Assembly: GCA_013360445.1 (NCBI GenBank)
Contig: JABWBP010000020.1
Span: 1 to 51,753, forward strand
Direction: 5' to 3'
DNA length: 51,753 bases
DNA from: Calditrichaceae bacterium
GTDB lineage: Bacteria > Calditrichota > Calditrichia > RBG-13-44-9 > J075
Position 1 is the first letter of the stretch, and the number at the start of each line of letters is the position of its first letter. The position numbers and the translations under genes are program-made. Below the pieces are notes generated by a model that was not told the origin of the DNA, did no database searches, and was given only the letters and a program-made list of their open reading frames with translations. This document shows, piece after piece, positions 22,308 to 30,314 of this stretch.

Positions 22308-25300
22308 TTACTGGGCGATTTCCCGCCGAACCGGGATATTGGGAAAAATTCCCGGCGCGGCCAAAGCCTGCGGTTTGAACTCCTCCGGCAGCCATTCCGG
22401 GTAGGCCAGCTCCGCTGCGAACCGTTGCCCGAACAGCGGCGCGAGCAGGTAACCATTCCGCTCCGCCCCGGCAAATTCAATCGCGGTGGCCTGCTCGATC
22501 TGCCCCGGGATGGGCTTATCCGATACCGAGCTATAGACCTTGATTTTCCCCTTCGAGAAATAATCCTCTTCGATCATTTCCTCATTCCCCGAGAAAACGC
22601 AGTTCACGAACTCCCCGGAAGAGCCGCCGAACATGGGCTTTTTGCGATAAGCCCCGATGGCCAGGCGGTTGCCAATGAAGGTAGAATTAGCCACCCGGGG
22701 ATGGGAGAGGTCCTTGGGCGCCACCCCGATGTCGTTGCCGATGAACAGGCAGTTGACGATGACCGGATGGGAGTTTTCGCCCACGCTGATCCCTTTATCA
22801 GTCAAATTCTCGAAGGTGCACCCGCTGATCACCAAATCCCGTGCCCCGGAGACGTCGAGGCCGTCGCCGTTGAAACCGCTCTTGCGGAAGGTGCAGTTGC
22901 GCACGATGCCGGTACAGAAGTCCAGGTCCACCTGGTCGGCCCCGGAGTTCTCGAAGAGCACGTTTTCCATCAGGATGTGGCCGTATTTCAAATTCAGGCA
23001 ATCTTCGCTCTGCATGTCGATGAATTTGGAATCGGTCAATTCCAGGTCGCCGCCGTGCACCGCAAAGCCGCCGGTGAACAGGATTCCGTTGATGTGCGCC
23101 TGGTCGCCGTCGCGGAATTCGGTATGTTTCACGATCACTTTCCGGTCCGTGGGGCGGATCACCGCCACGGCGTTGTAAGGCTCCCCGCTGCCGTCGCCGT
23201 GAATTTTGATCGGCTTTTCCGCGGTTCCGATGGAGTAGAGGCCGCCGTAGGAGAGCAGCACCACCCGCGGCTTGAGGGTCAGATCCGTTCCCGGCTGAAT
23301 CACCAGGGGCACGTTCTTGGGAATGATCACCGTCTCGGCGATAGTGACCTTGCCCTTCAATTCCACCGCCCCGGGCCTTTCCTGACTGGGGGAGAACTGG
23401 GGATGCTTTGCCAGGAACTGCTCCCGGGTGTAATTGGGCGCTTCTAAATCGAAGGGCGCGGAGGCGTCGAAAGCGGTAATCCCGGTACACTGCGCGGGGG
23501 TTGCATCGGTCTGGCTGATGAACATCGAGGGCATTGGAAAACCGCTAACCGCGTTCATAGCCGCCACTTCGATAGTAGGAGGAACCCAGTTCAGCGGGCT
23601 GCGCAAGACCGGGGCCAATTTGCCGGTCAGGAACATGCGCACCCTGCCGGACATGGTGTCATAATATTCCCAGTAAACGTTCTCGATGGGAGCGCCGGTA
23701 TATTTCACTTCCGGAAAGATATATCTATCGAAGGTCAAACGGATGGCGCCGTCCTGCGCCACGGTGGTTTGCAGCAGGGCGTCTTCTTTATCTAACTTGC
23801 CATTGTTATTGGAATCTTCGTAGAGGCGGTATTCCCCTTCCAGGGTGAAAAGGGTGTCGCTGATCTGGATTTCCTGCAGCTTGGTCCCGCAGAAATTCAG
23901 AGAAGCCAACTCCAGCGCGACCCGGTCGTGAGATTCCAGCTTGTACGTAAAATTGGCGCTGGAATGGCTCATCACTTTGTGAACCCGGGCGAGATTATAT
24001 TGCAAATTTTTTCTGACGATGTCTAATTTATAAGCCTGGTTAGGGGTGGAGAGCACGTCCGCCCAAAAAACCGGCCGGATAGGCTCATAAATTGCATCGA
24101 ATTTCTGCATCATGGTCTTGCCGCCGTCGGCCACCATTTCCCAGAGCAGTTTATTGCGCTCGAAACGCAGCCAGGGATTCTCCAGGGTGGCGCGCTGGAT
24201 TTCGTCGGGGCCTTTTTCGTTCCAGAAATCGATGGTTCCCGGCTCCTTGGGCAGCCGCACCAGGTGCACGTCCCAGGGAACCGGCTCTAACAGCCCCAGG
24301 CTGGGGTCATAATACAAACGCAGGTTGTCGGACCCGAAGCGCACGTGGTTGGTATTGCAGAGGGTAGTCATATTGCGGAACCGGAGGTACTTTTCCCAGT
24401 TCAGCACTTCGCGCACACGCTTGAAATTCTCTTCCGTGGGCTTGAGAGAGTGATCGATCAGCACCTGGAAAGCGTTCATGGCCAGGACCCCCTCGCGCTC
24501 CACCAGGCGGCGCTGGGAGCCGATATCGAAGCGGGCGTCGGAAGTCGCCGGAATGCCCAGGTCGGTGTACTGCTCGAAGTGCATCACCCGGTCGTTCTGC
24601 CCGAAAATGGTGGTCTCCGGTCTTTTGTGGTACGCCAGCAGGGGTTTGTCGAAGTGCTCCACCTCGTAATACACTCCTTGCAGCACCCCGTTGATTCTCA
24701 GGATAACCATCCGGTCGCGGGGAGACACTAACCCGCCTTCGCGCATTAAGCTGTTCACGTAGTGCGCCAGGATGTACTCCCGGTCCTGGGGAATGATCAG
24801 GTTGATCTGCCGCTCCCCCCCTTCAAAGGGGATTTGCGCTTTCACCTTTTTGCCGTCTTCTTCCACCATCTGGTTGCCAAACCGGATGCGGTAAGATTTC
24901 TTGGGATTCTTCCAGTGATTGGGCAGGTCTCCCCGCAGGCGCACCTTCACGTTATATTTTTTGCCGTTGTAGAAAAACTGCCCGTCCGCCCAAACTTTCA
25001 GGTCGTCGCTCATCCAGCCCTTTTTGACCGACTCCCGGGCGATGGCGTCTAATTTGGCGTACTCCTGGCTGCGGATTTTGAGTTCGTACACCGGCAGGCC
25101 GGATTCTAAGAGCACCCCGCGGTTGCGGAAGGGATTGAGCAGCCCCTCTAAGGTGGCGGTATATTTATTCCCGCTGGCTAACTTGCTGGCAAATTTGCTG
25201 ATCGCCGGAAAGTAGGTCAGGATGCTGAAAATGATCACCACGATACAGAACAGCCCTAAGAGCGCTTCCGGCAGGCGCGACCAGATCCAGCGCACCGGGC

Positions 25301-25355
25301 TGCTGGCTCTTTCCAGCGCGTCGGATACTTCTTTATTTTTGAACATCTTTTTCAT
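22308..25355 (-). CDS. CotH kinase-family protein with C-terminal beta-helix
   Basis: A 1015-aa protein. A single membrane segment (about 31-50) follows a basic N-terminus. Residues ~85-430 form a CotH domain: VRLRGDLPNHW (138-148), KKSYRIRF (152-159), INLIIPQDR, VYYEVEHFDKP, and FGSDNLRLYYDP with LEPVPWDVH (about 340-365), the positions of the metal and catalytic residues in CotH protein kinases. An Asn/Asp-rich 'EDSNNNGKLDKED' segment near 512-524 suggests a calcium site. Residues ~660-950 are right-handed beta-helix rungs like those of the protein at 16413-17489. CotH proteins phosphorylate spore-coat proteins in Bacillus; here the substrate should be extracytoplasmic. It lies after the DUF4956 and VTC genes, a familiar trio. 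GAGG is 8 bases before the ATG. Confidence 0.87.
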   Translation of the reverse strand: MKKMFKNKEVSDALERASSPVRWIWSRLPEALLGLFCIVVIIFSILTYFPAISKFASKLASGNKYTATLEGLLNPFRNRGVLLESGLPVYELKIRSQEYAKLDAIARESVKKGWMSDDLKVWADGQFFYNGKKYNVKVRLRGDLPNHWKNPKKSYRIRFGNQMVEEDGKKVKAQIPFEGGERQINLIIPQDREYILAHYVNSLMREGGLVSPRDRMVILRINGVLQGVYYEVEHFDKPLLAYHKRPETTIFGQNDRVMHFEQYTDLGIPATSDARFDIGSQRRLVEREGVLAMNAFQVLIDHSLKPTEENFKRVREVLNWEKYLRFRNMTTLCNTNHVRFGSDNLRLYYDPSLGLLEPVPWDVHLVRLPKEPGTIDFWNEKGPDEIQRATLENPWLRFERNKLLWEMVADGGKTMMQKFDAIYEPIRPVFWADVLSTPNQAYKLDIVRKNLQYNLARVHKVMSHSSANFTYKLESHDRVALELASLNFCGTKLQEIQISDTLFTLEGEYRLYEDSNNNGKLDKEDALLQTTVAQDGAIRLTFDRYIFPEVKYTGAPIENVYWEYYDTMSGRVRMFLTGKLAPVLRSPLNWVPPTIEVAAMNAVSGFPMPSMFISQTDATPAQCTGITAFDASAPFDLEAPNYTREQFLAKHPQFSPSQERPGAVELKGKVTIAETVIIPKNVPLVIQPGTDLTLKPRVVLLSYGGLYSIGTAEKPIKIHGDGSGEPYNAVAVIRPTDRKVIVKHTEFRDGDQAHINGILFTGGFAVHGGDLELTDSKFIDMQSEDCLNLKYGHILMENVLFENSGADQVDLDFCTGIVRNCTFRKSGFNGDGLDVSGARDLVISGCTFENLTDKGISVGENSHPVIVNCLFIGNDIGVAPKDLSHPRVANSTFIGNRLAIGAYRKKPMFGGSSGEFVNCVFSGNEEMIEEDYFSKGKIKVYSSVSDKPIPGQIEQATAIEFAGAERNGYLLAPLFGQRFAAELAYPEWLPEEFKPQALAAPGIFPNIPVRREIAQ

Positions 25356-25391
25356 CTTTCCATCCTCGAAGTTTCGGGGGTGTTCGGGGGC

Positions 25392-25426
25392 AAGACCTCA
25401 AAGGTTTTCAAAACCTTTGAGGTCTT
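25392..25426. repeat. Perfect hairpin, copy 1 (AAGACCTCAAAGGTTTT)
   Basis: Perfect 17-base arms, AAGACCTCAAAGGTTTT (25392-25408) and its complement (25410-25426), with a 1-base centre. It ends 3 bases from the VTC gene stop codon. A second copy is at 46800-46834. It may stabilise or end the VTC transcript, though no T-run follows. Confidence 0.85.
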
Positions 25427-25429
25427 TCA

Positions 25430-26191
25430 CTAAATGAATTCATCCGGTCGGGCAAAGGGAGATGCCCAGGATTGTCCTTTCACCGCGTTGCAATATTTGC
25501 TGATGGCCTGGTTTTGCAGGTCGTATTTAGCGATCAACTTGTGCAGCCAGAAGGGCATCACCCCGTCCACTTTGATCTCGAAAATGCAATTGCCGTATTT
25601 GAGCAGAGAGCGGGCGCCCTGCAAGGGGCCTAACAGGTCCAGGTGGCGGGAACCCTGCAAATCATAGTCGAAGTTAATGCGCACCCGGCTAAGCTCGTTC
25701 TTTTCGTAAGCGCGGCGGCGATATTGCACCAAAATCTGCGGTTGCATGTTATACTGGCGCTGGATGCGGAAAAATTCCTTGGAGATGTTCGGATCGTCCA
25801 GCAACCACTCCGGCGCGGCGCGGTGGTTATACATGGTATCTTCCACTTCCGGAAACTTCTCCCGGGGAACGTCAACGGTGATCTTGTGGATCACGTTGAT
25901 GTAGCGCGACTTGATCTCTAAGCGCACGAACGGGGCGTTCTCGGGGTCTTCCCCGTACACCCGCATCCGCAGCTTGTGGCGCTCGGCAATTCCCATCATC
26001 TTGCGATTGTATTCCATGAAATCCGGGGTATCGAAATAGATGCTGCGCACCACGTACCCCCCGGTGGTATCGGTGTAGCGGTCCGCCTGGATCAGGGCGC
26101 GGACGTCCCGTTCCAGCGGCGTCCAGGTGGTGCGGTCGATGAAATACTTGTGCTCCACCCGGTTAAAAATGATCATGCGGCTGCTCTGCAT
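25430..26191 (-). CDS. VTC-domain (polyphosphate polymerase-like) protein
   Basis: A 253-aa stand-alone VTC domain, the triphosphate-tunnel fold of the yeast vacuolar polyphosphate polymerase. Visible are NRVEHKYFID (10-19, equivalent to the ExExK strand), VVRSIYFDTPDFMEYN (48-62), KLRMRVYG, VRLEIKSRY with the acidic/basic tunnel residues, RRAYEKNELSRVRINFDYDL and the late IFEIKVDG. In yeast the domain makes polyphosphate from ATP. Here it lies between DUF4956 and CotH, a conserved trio in many bacteria, so it may serve in surface protein or glycan phosphorylation rather than storage. Only a weak ribosome site (GAGAGA) precedes the ATG. Confidence 0.9.
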   Translation of the reverse strand: MQSSRMIIFNRVEHKYFIDRTTWTPLERDVRALIQADRYTDTTGGYVVRSIYFDTPDFMEYNRKMMGIAERHKLRMRVYGEDPENAPFVRLEIKSRYINVIHKITVDVPREKFPEVEDTMYNHRAAPEWLLDDPNISKEFFRIQRQYNMQPQILVQYRRRAYEKNELSRVRINFDYDLQGSRHLDLLGPLQGARSLLKYGNCIFEIKVDGVMPFWLHKLIAKYDLQNQAISKYCNAVKGQSWASPFARPDEFI

Positions 26192-26253
26192 CGTCTATCT
26201 CTCACTTTCTGCTGGGTTTGCGAATTGGGCGCATGGCGCAGAGTGAATCCTAA

Positions 26254-26312
26254 CACTTTGCACTATGCTCTCTGCGCTATGCACTATGCGCTATGCTCTC
26301 TGCGCCTCACGC
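26254..26312. repeat. Heptamer-periodic array flush with a stop codon
   Basis: Eight 7-base units of types CACTATG, CGCTATG and CTCTCTG plus a partial unit, in phase. It ends at 26312, directly against the TAG of the DUF4956 gene (26313-26315). Confidence 0.85.
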
Positions 26313-26987
26313 CTACAATTCCAGGTGGTTTTCCGGGGTAATCAGGGTAACCTGGCGGAAAGCGCCGCTGCCGTTGCTGATCCCGCGGATAATTTTTTCC
26401 GGGGTGGCCTTTCCGGCCAGGCGCACGCTGTAGGTGTATTCGAATTCTTTGCCGTGATCCACGTCGGTGGCGCCGCGCAGTTGTTTCCATTTGATCAGCG
26501 ACTGGGTCTCCGGATCCACCTTGCTCCAGGGCTCTTTGTCGCCGGAACGGAAGATCAGAATATAATCCGAAGAGCCGGGCTTGGTGTTGCCCATTTTGGA
26601 CATCACCACGGTGATCAGCGAAATCACCACGGTGCCGATGATGCCCACCATCCAGGCGGTGGCCCCGGCGCACAGGCCGATCCCGATGGCCAGGAACAGG
26701 AAGGTCATGTCCTTGGTGTCCTTGATCACCGCCCGGAAGCGGATCACCGACAGGGAGCCGACCAGGCCGAGGGACAGCGCCACGTTGCTGCCGATGGCCA
26801 TCATAATCATGGCCACGATGGGGGGAATCAGCAGCAGGGAGAGATAAAAGGAACGGGTATAAGCGACCCCGCTGTGGGTTCTTTTATACACTGTGGCCCA
26901 GATAAAGGCCAGCGCAAAGGCCAGCAAAAAGCTGATGCCGATCTGCGCGGGGGTTAAATCGACCTTCAGGAAATTGGTTATATCCAT
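26313..26987 (-). CDS. DUF4956 family membrane protein
   Basis: A 224-aa protein with four hydrophobic segments in the first ~130 residues and a soluble C-terminal domain of ~90 residues. The central LGLVGSLSVIRFRAVIKD segment, with its 'VRFR.(V/A)I(K)' pattern, is typical of DUF4956, as is the strand/helix C-domain 'KGISNGSG'-like end. Members are found with VTC and CotH genes, and may couple the polymerase to the membrane or export its product. Function is not established. A strong GGAGGT lies ~9 bases before the ATG, suggesting high translation and possibly a fresh start of this sub-operon after the 240-base gap upstream. Confidence 0.87.
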   Translation of the reverse strand: MDITNFLKVDLTPAQIGISFLLAFALAFIWATVYKRTHSGVAYTRSFYLSLLLIPPIVAMIMMAIGSNVALSLGLVGSLSVIRFRAVIKDTKDMTFLFLAIGIGLCAGATAWMVGIIGTVVISLITVVMSKMGNTKPGSSDYILIFRSGDKEPWSKVDPETQSLIKWKQLRGATDVDHGKEFEYTYSVRLAGKATPEKIIRGISNGSGAFRQVTLITPENHLEL

Positions 26988-27036
26988 TTTGGAATACCTC
27001 CGGTTACGTAATGGGATTATCTGTGATTTGAGTTAT

Positions 27037-27068
27037 AAGTGTCTAAAGTGACTAAAGTGACTAAAGTG
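27037..27068. repeat. Nonamer-periodic array (AGTGACTAA)
   Basis: Three and a half units of period 9, consensus AGTGACTAA, in the leader of the DUF4956 gene about 50 bases upstream of its start. Bases 27069-27230 hold no recognised feature. Confidence 0.6.
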
Positions 27069-27230
27069 TTTGGTTACCTGCTCTTGTTAACATCTTAGAA
27101 ATTAAATTGAAACACTGCATCGAGAGTGCGGCAATTAACGTTTTTAGCAAAACGGATTTTTATAATCTCTTGAATTCCGGGAATATTTCCCCGGCGCTGC
27201 CCGGGAGGGTTAAAATCCGCCTCGAAAACC

Positions 27231-28403
27231 TCACTCGGCATTTTTTTCCACGGTGATATTTGCCTGGCAGAAAGGTTCCATACTGCGGAATAATTCCGTT
27301 AACGAGACCGGGTAAGGATGCAGGACCCGGTAGGCTTCTTTGCCTTCCAACGCCCGGCGCAGCAGCTCCGCGTGGCGCTCGTGCACCGTCTCTAAAAAGG
27401 GGTTTTCCCGTTCCGGAAAAGCGAACCGGAATGCGTGGTAATACTCGAAAAAGGGCGTCAATTCAAAGCGGTTGGAGTGCGCCATCCGCCCGGCGATTTC
27501 CCGGGCGTCGAACGGTTCCACCCGGATTTCCGGGCGGTTCCAGCTTCCCACGTAAAATATTTTATCCACCGGGGCGCCGCGGCGCAGTTTTTCTTTTTCG
27601 AAAATCGTCTGCGGGGGCAGGGTCACGTGCAACTGGCGTTTGAACGCGGGCATGGCTTCATCGAGGATTTTCAGGGGAAACGCCCGGTTCCAGCCCCGGC
27701 GCGAGAGCATCCGGTTGAACCGGTCGAGGGAGCGGATCATCTTGAAAAGGATTTTCTTCTCCCGCTTAACCGGCGGTTTGATGCGGGTAAGATACTTCGT
27801 CTGCCAATCCCACACGTGGATCGGCTCGGTGAGCCCGAACATGCGCCGGCCGTCCGCGGAAAGGAATACCCACTCATCGCCGACGTAGCGCGCCCCGTGG
27901 TCGGCAAAGGAGAGCAGCGCCTCGGTTTTGCCCCCTTTAGACCAGCCGGTAACCAGCACCCCGGCGCCGTTGTACTCGAATCCCGCGGCGTGCAGGGGGA
28001 CGTGCCCCTTGCGGATCATGGCCAGGTTGATGAGGGCGGTGAGCAGGGGAACCCGGCGCAGGCCGGTTTCGCAGAGGATCTCCAGGGGTTGGCCGATCTG
28101 CTCGAAGGGGATGCGCACTTTGGCGCGGGCTTTCTTGCTCTTCAGGATGTACAATCCTTCCGCGTCGAAGCCCACGAAATCCAATCCTAAATAATTCAGC
28201 GTGGGGGTGGGAATTTCCTCCACGAACTGGATGGTAATATCCGGCTCTCCCTCCAGCACGGCGTGCAGCGGTCCTAATTGCCGGGTTACCGCTTCGGCAT
28301 CCGCGGGGGAGGGATTGATGAGCCGCACCCCGGCCATGCCGTATATATCGAATTCCACCGGGTGATTATTGGAAGAATATATTTTCGTGTTATCAGACAT
28401 CAT
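27231..28403 (-). CDS. HprK-like serine kinase family protein
   Basis: A 390-aa protein related to the C-terminal kinase domain of HPr kinase/phosphorylase. The P-loop VTGWSKGGKTE is at 151-161 and the following GDEWVFLS at 175-182 gives the acidic catalytic pair region; LHAAGFEYNGAGVLV precedes it as in the family. An N-terminal domain of ~120 residues and a long C-terminal helical region have no clear match. Related kinases occur in peptide-modification clusters (phosphorylating a precursor peptide) and in polysaccharide loci. True HprK also has a conserved N-terminal domain and acts on HPr; no HPr gene is here. The adjacent upstream gene is an ATP-grasp ligase. AAGGA precedes tandem ATG codons. 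Confidence 0.75.
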   Translation of the reverse strand: MMSDNTKIYSSNNHPVEFDIYGMAGVRLINPSPADAEAVTRQLGPLHAVLEGEPDITIQFVEEIPTPTLNYLGLDFVGFDAEGLYILKSKKARAKVRIPFEQIGQPLEILCETGLRRVPLLTALINLAMIRKGHVPLHAAGFEYNGAGVLVTGWSKGGKTEALLSFADHGARYVGDEWVFLSADGRRMFGLTEPIHVWDWQTKYLTRIKPPVKREKKILFKMIRSLDRFNRMLSRRGWNRAFPLKILDEAMPAFKRQLHVTLPPQTIFEKEKLRRGAPVDKIFYVGSWNRPEIRVEPFDAREIAGRMAHSNRFELTPFFEYYHAFRFAFPERENPFLETVHERHAELLRRALEGKEAYRVLHPYPVSLTELFRSMEPFCQANITVEKNAE

Positions 28404-28455
28404 CTAATCCTTAAATCAGCGTAGAAAATGTTTTATACTTGATGTTATGCATTTT

Positions 28456-28697
28456 ACCCCAGAGACACGGAGAGCACAGAGTTGCTTAGTGTTTTTTGCT
28501 TCAGCGCAGTCTCTCAAGTGCAATAAATATTTGGGTAGTCCTACATCGGTAATGCTGGTCTAAAAATGGAAATTGCTATTTCTCTTTATGCAGTAGGCGT
28601 TACAGCCGGTTGAGTCAATCACACCAGCATTAACGATATAGGACTACCAATATTTGATCTCCTCTGAGTTCTCTGTGCTCTCTGTGGCTCTGTGGTT
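28456..28697. repeat. Nested repeat: outer CTCTGTG arrays around an inner element
   Basis: The outer arms, 28456-28482 (ACGGAGAGCACAGAG type) and 28661-28697 (CTCTGTGCTC, CTCTGTGG units), are mutually inverted and roughly 8-periodic. They enclose a smaller inverted-repeat element at 28526-28654. The outer words are of the CTCTGTG-array kind I recall from many bacterial genomes. No gene lies in the 400-base gap 28404-28802. Confidence 0.7.
28526..28654. mobile_element. MITE-like inverted-repeat element, 129 bases
   Basis: Imperfect terminal inverted repeats of about 33 bases (left arm 28526-28560, right arm 28623-28654) share the words GTAGTCCTA, TAATGCTGGT and AATATT in inverted order. The ~62-base interior codes for nothing. 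Size and structure fit a miniature transposable element, inserted within the outer array. No transposase is present in the window. Confidence 0.55.
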
Positions 28698-28745
28698 AAT
28701 TTATTTGACCTTCGTAACATCAGTTATACTTATAGTTGTTGGGGT

Positions 28746-28774
28746 GCAAAACTGAAGTTTTGTGGCGAAGCCAC
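28746..28774. repeat. Palindromes GCAAAACTGAAGTTTTG and GTGGCGAAGCCAC
   Basis: Two adjacent palindromes, 28746-28762 and 28762-28774, lie 28 bases from the ATP-grasp stop codon. The first is a relative of the words at 51645-51753. Confidence 0.55.
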
Positions 28775-28802
28775 TCCTTTAGAGCACTCCTGGTCGCATT
28801 CG

Positions 28803-30095
28803 TTAGCGGGAGATTTTCTCAGCCGCTTCTAATTTGCCGTTGCCGGCGGCGGTTTTGGCCGGTTGATCCCCATCTTCGGGGGAATGGTTTTTCTTGAAAA
28901 TCTGGCCGGCCAGTTTCAGCCGGAAGTCTTCGAAGAATGGAAGCGGGTCGGACCAGGAGAATACCGCGTCGTATTTTACCCCGCGGAGGGATTTCAACCA
29001 CTGCCCGAGGGTGAGATTGCCCCTGCGCCAGTGTTTGAAAACCGATTGCAGGTCGCGTCGCAAATAGATCCATTTGGCGCCCCGGTAGGTTTGCTCCCGG
29101 TTTTCCGGCAGCGGCCAGCCCACGCAGTCGCAGTACATGGTATAGATCAACTCCACCCCGCCGGCTTCGGCGTTGGCGGAGCGCCCGGTGGGCCGCCCGA
29201 TGTTGGGTTCGATGATGTAGTGTTTCCGGCGCCCGGGGTCGTATTTCATTTCCAGGTATCCCAGGCCGTGATAGCGCACGTGCTCGAACAGCCGGATGGT
29301 TTCATCGCGCACCACGTCGTTGCGAATTTCCTCGCTGAAGCAGCCGATGCCCACCTCGTGCGGCCACTGGCGCAGCTTGCGGGAAATAAAGATCACCTGG
29401 CAGCGGGAATCCCTGCTGAAATAGCAGTTGGAGGTGAACAGATCCGTGTCCCCTCCTTCGATCCACTCCTGCACCATCAGCACCTCCGCCCAGCGGCAGG
29501 TGCGGTCGTACACTTCCAGCAAATCTTTGGCGTCGCGGATTTTGCACACTTTGATGCCGGTGTTTTTGTCCCATTCCGGGGTTTTGAGGGGCGGTTTCAG
29601 CATCGCCGGGTAAGTTAGCTGCTGCGCCGCTTTCTCCGCGTCGGCGCGATTGTAGAGGAAGAAGGTTTTGGGAATGGGAAACCCCTCCTTCATGGCGAAG
29701 GAGTAAAATTTGAATTTGTCGATCAGCATCTCTACCACCGCTTCATCCGGCAGGGCGACGTGAAACCACTCCGCAATTTCCGCGCGATGGCGGGAGAGCA
29801 GCAGCACGCTCAAATCCGTGCAGGGGTAGAGCACCGCTTTTTGCTTCAGGAAGGGGCCGATCTGCTTCAGCACCTGGATGAAGCCGGGGCCGGTAATGTC
29901 CGCGGGGATAATTTTCTTCACCACCTTGGTGCGGCAGAAGGGGCTGCGGGGGTTTTTAGCCAGGCCCACCACGGGAACGTGGCGGCGGTGCAAAATCCGG
30001 GCGGTTTGCAGCCCGGTCACACAATCGGAGCCGATGATGATCGCATACGGCGCGTTAGAAGGTTTGAACAGTTCTTGAAAATTCACGCTTTTCAT
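28803..30095 (-). CDS. ATP-grasp domain protein (carboxylate-amine ligase-like)
   Basis: A 430-aa ATP-grasp enzyme. The N-terminal pre-grasp part reads AIIIGSDCVTGLQTARILHRR; the central grasp domain has DKFKFYSFAMKEGFPIPKTF, YPAMLKPPLKT with the ATP-binding Lys, LMVQEWIEGGDTDLFTSNCYF, and LEMKYDPGRRKHYIIEPNIGRP near 270-300, where Glu and Asn bind magnesium. The C-terminal ~80 residues with RRGNLTLGQWLKSL and a basic end resemble exopolysaccharide-locus ATP-grasp proteins. Members join a carboxylate to an amine, for example an amino acid to a sugar acid. Next to an HprK-like kinase, it may decorate the glycan or a peptide. AAGGTGAG precedes the ATG closely. Confidence 0.83.
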   Translation of the reverse strand: MKSVNFQELFKPSNAPYAIIIGSDCVTGLQTARILHRRHVPVVGLAKNPRSPFCRTKVVKKIIPADITGPGFIQVLKQIGPFLKQKAVLYPCTDLSVLLLSRHRAEIAEWFHVALPDEAVVEMLIDKFKFYSFAMKEGFPIPKTFFLYNRADAEKAAQQLTYPAMLKPPLKTPEWDKNTGIKVCKIRDAKDLLEVYDRTCRWAEVLMVQEWIEGGDTDLFTSNCYFSRDSRCQVIFISRKLRQWPHEVGIGCFSEEIRNDVVRDETIRLFEHVRYHGLGYLEMKYDPGRRKHYIIEPNIGRPTGRSANAEAGGVELIYTMYCDCVGWPLPENREQTYRGAKWIYLRRDLQSVFKHWRRGNLTLGQWLKSLRGVKYDAVFSWSDPLPFFEDFRLKLAGQIFKKNHSPEDGDQPAKTAAGNGKLEAAEKISR

Positions 30096-30123
30096 TTCTC
30101 ACCTTGAATAAACTCAGTAGATT

Positions 30124-30243
30124 TTATCGGAACTAGTTTTTTGACAGGATCAACGGGATTCACGGGCTGTAGAAACCTTAATTTTTCAGCGTTTTTATCC
30201 TGTTTCCTCCTGTATATCCGGTCTAATTTTTTATTTCCGATAA
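30124..30243. repeat. Inverted element with ACAGGATCA / ATCCTGTTT arms
   Basis: The terminal arms TTATCGGAA (30124-30132) and TTCCGATAA (30235-30243) are perfect. Inside them lies a 9-periodic pair of words: ACAGGATCA and ACGGGATTC units on the left (from 30144), and ATCCTGTTTCCTCCTGT on the right. A related word occurs at 45627-45650. Confidence 0.65.
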
Positions 30244-30314
30244 TGTCTAATCCTTTCAGGAGCAGGAGCAAGTTGGCGGCGCAGGGGTTTTTCACTATTG
30301 GCTGTCGACCGCTC

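Noticed and set aside
22095-23447. Long plus-strand frame opposite the CotH gene
   Set aside because: It is an antisense shadow of a well-supported gene with family motifs, and begins in a pyrimidine-rich inverted repeat.
28526-28654. Non-coding RNA gene or tRNA
   Set aside because: The inverted arms do not form a cloverleaf, no CCA or T-loop is seen, and the element looks like a mobile inverted repeat.
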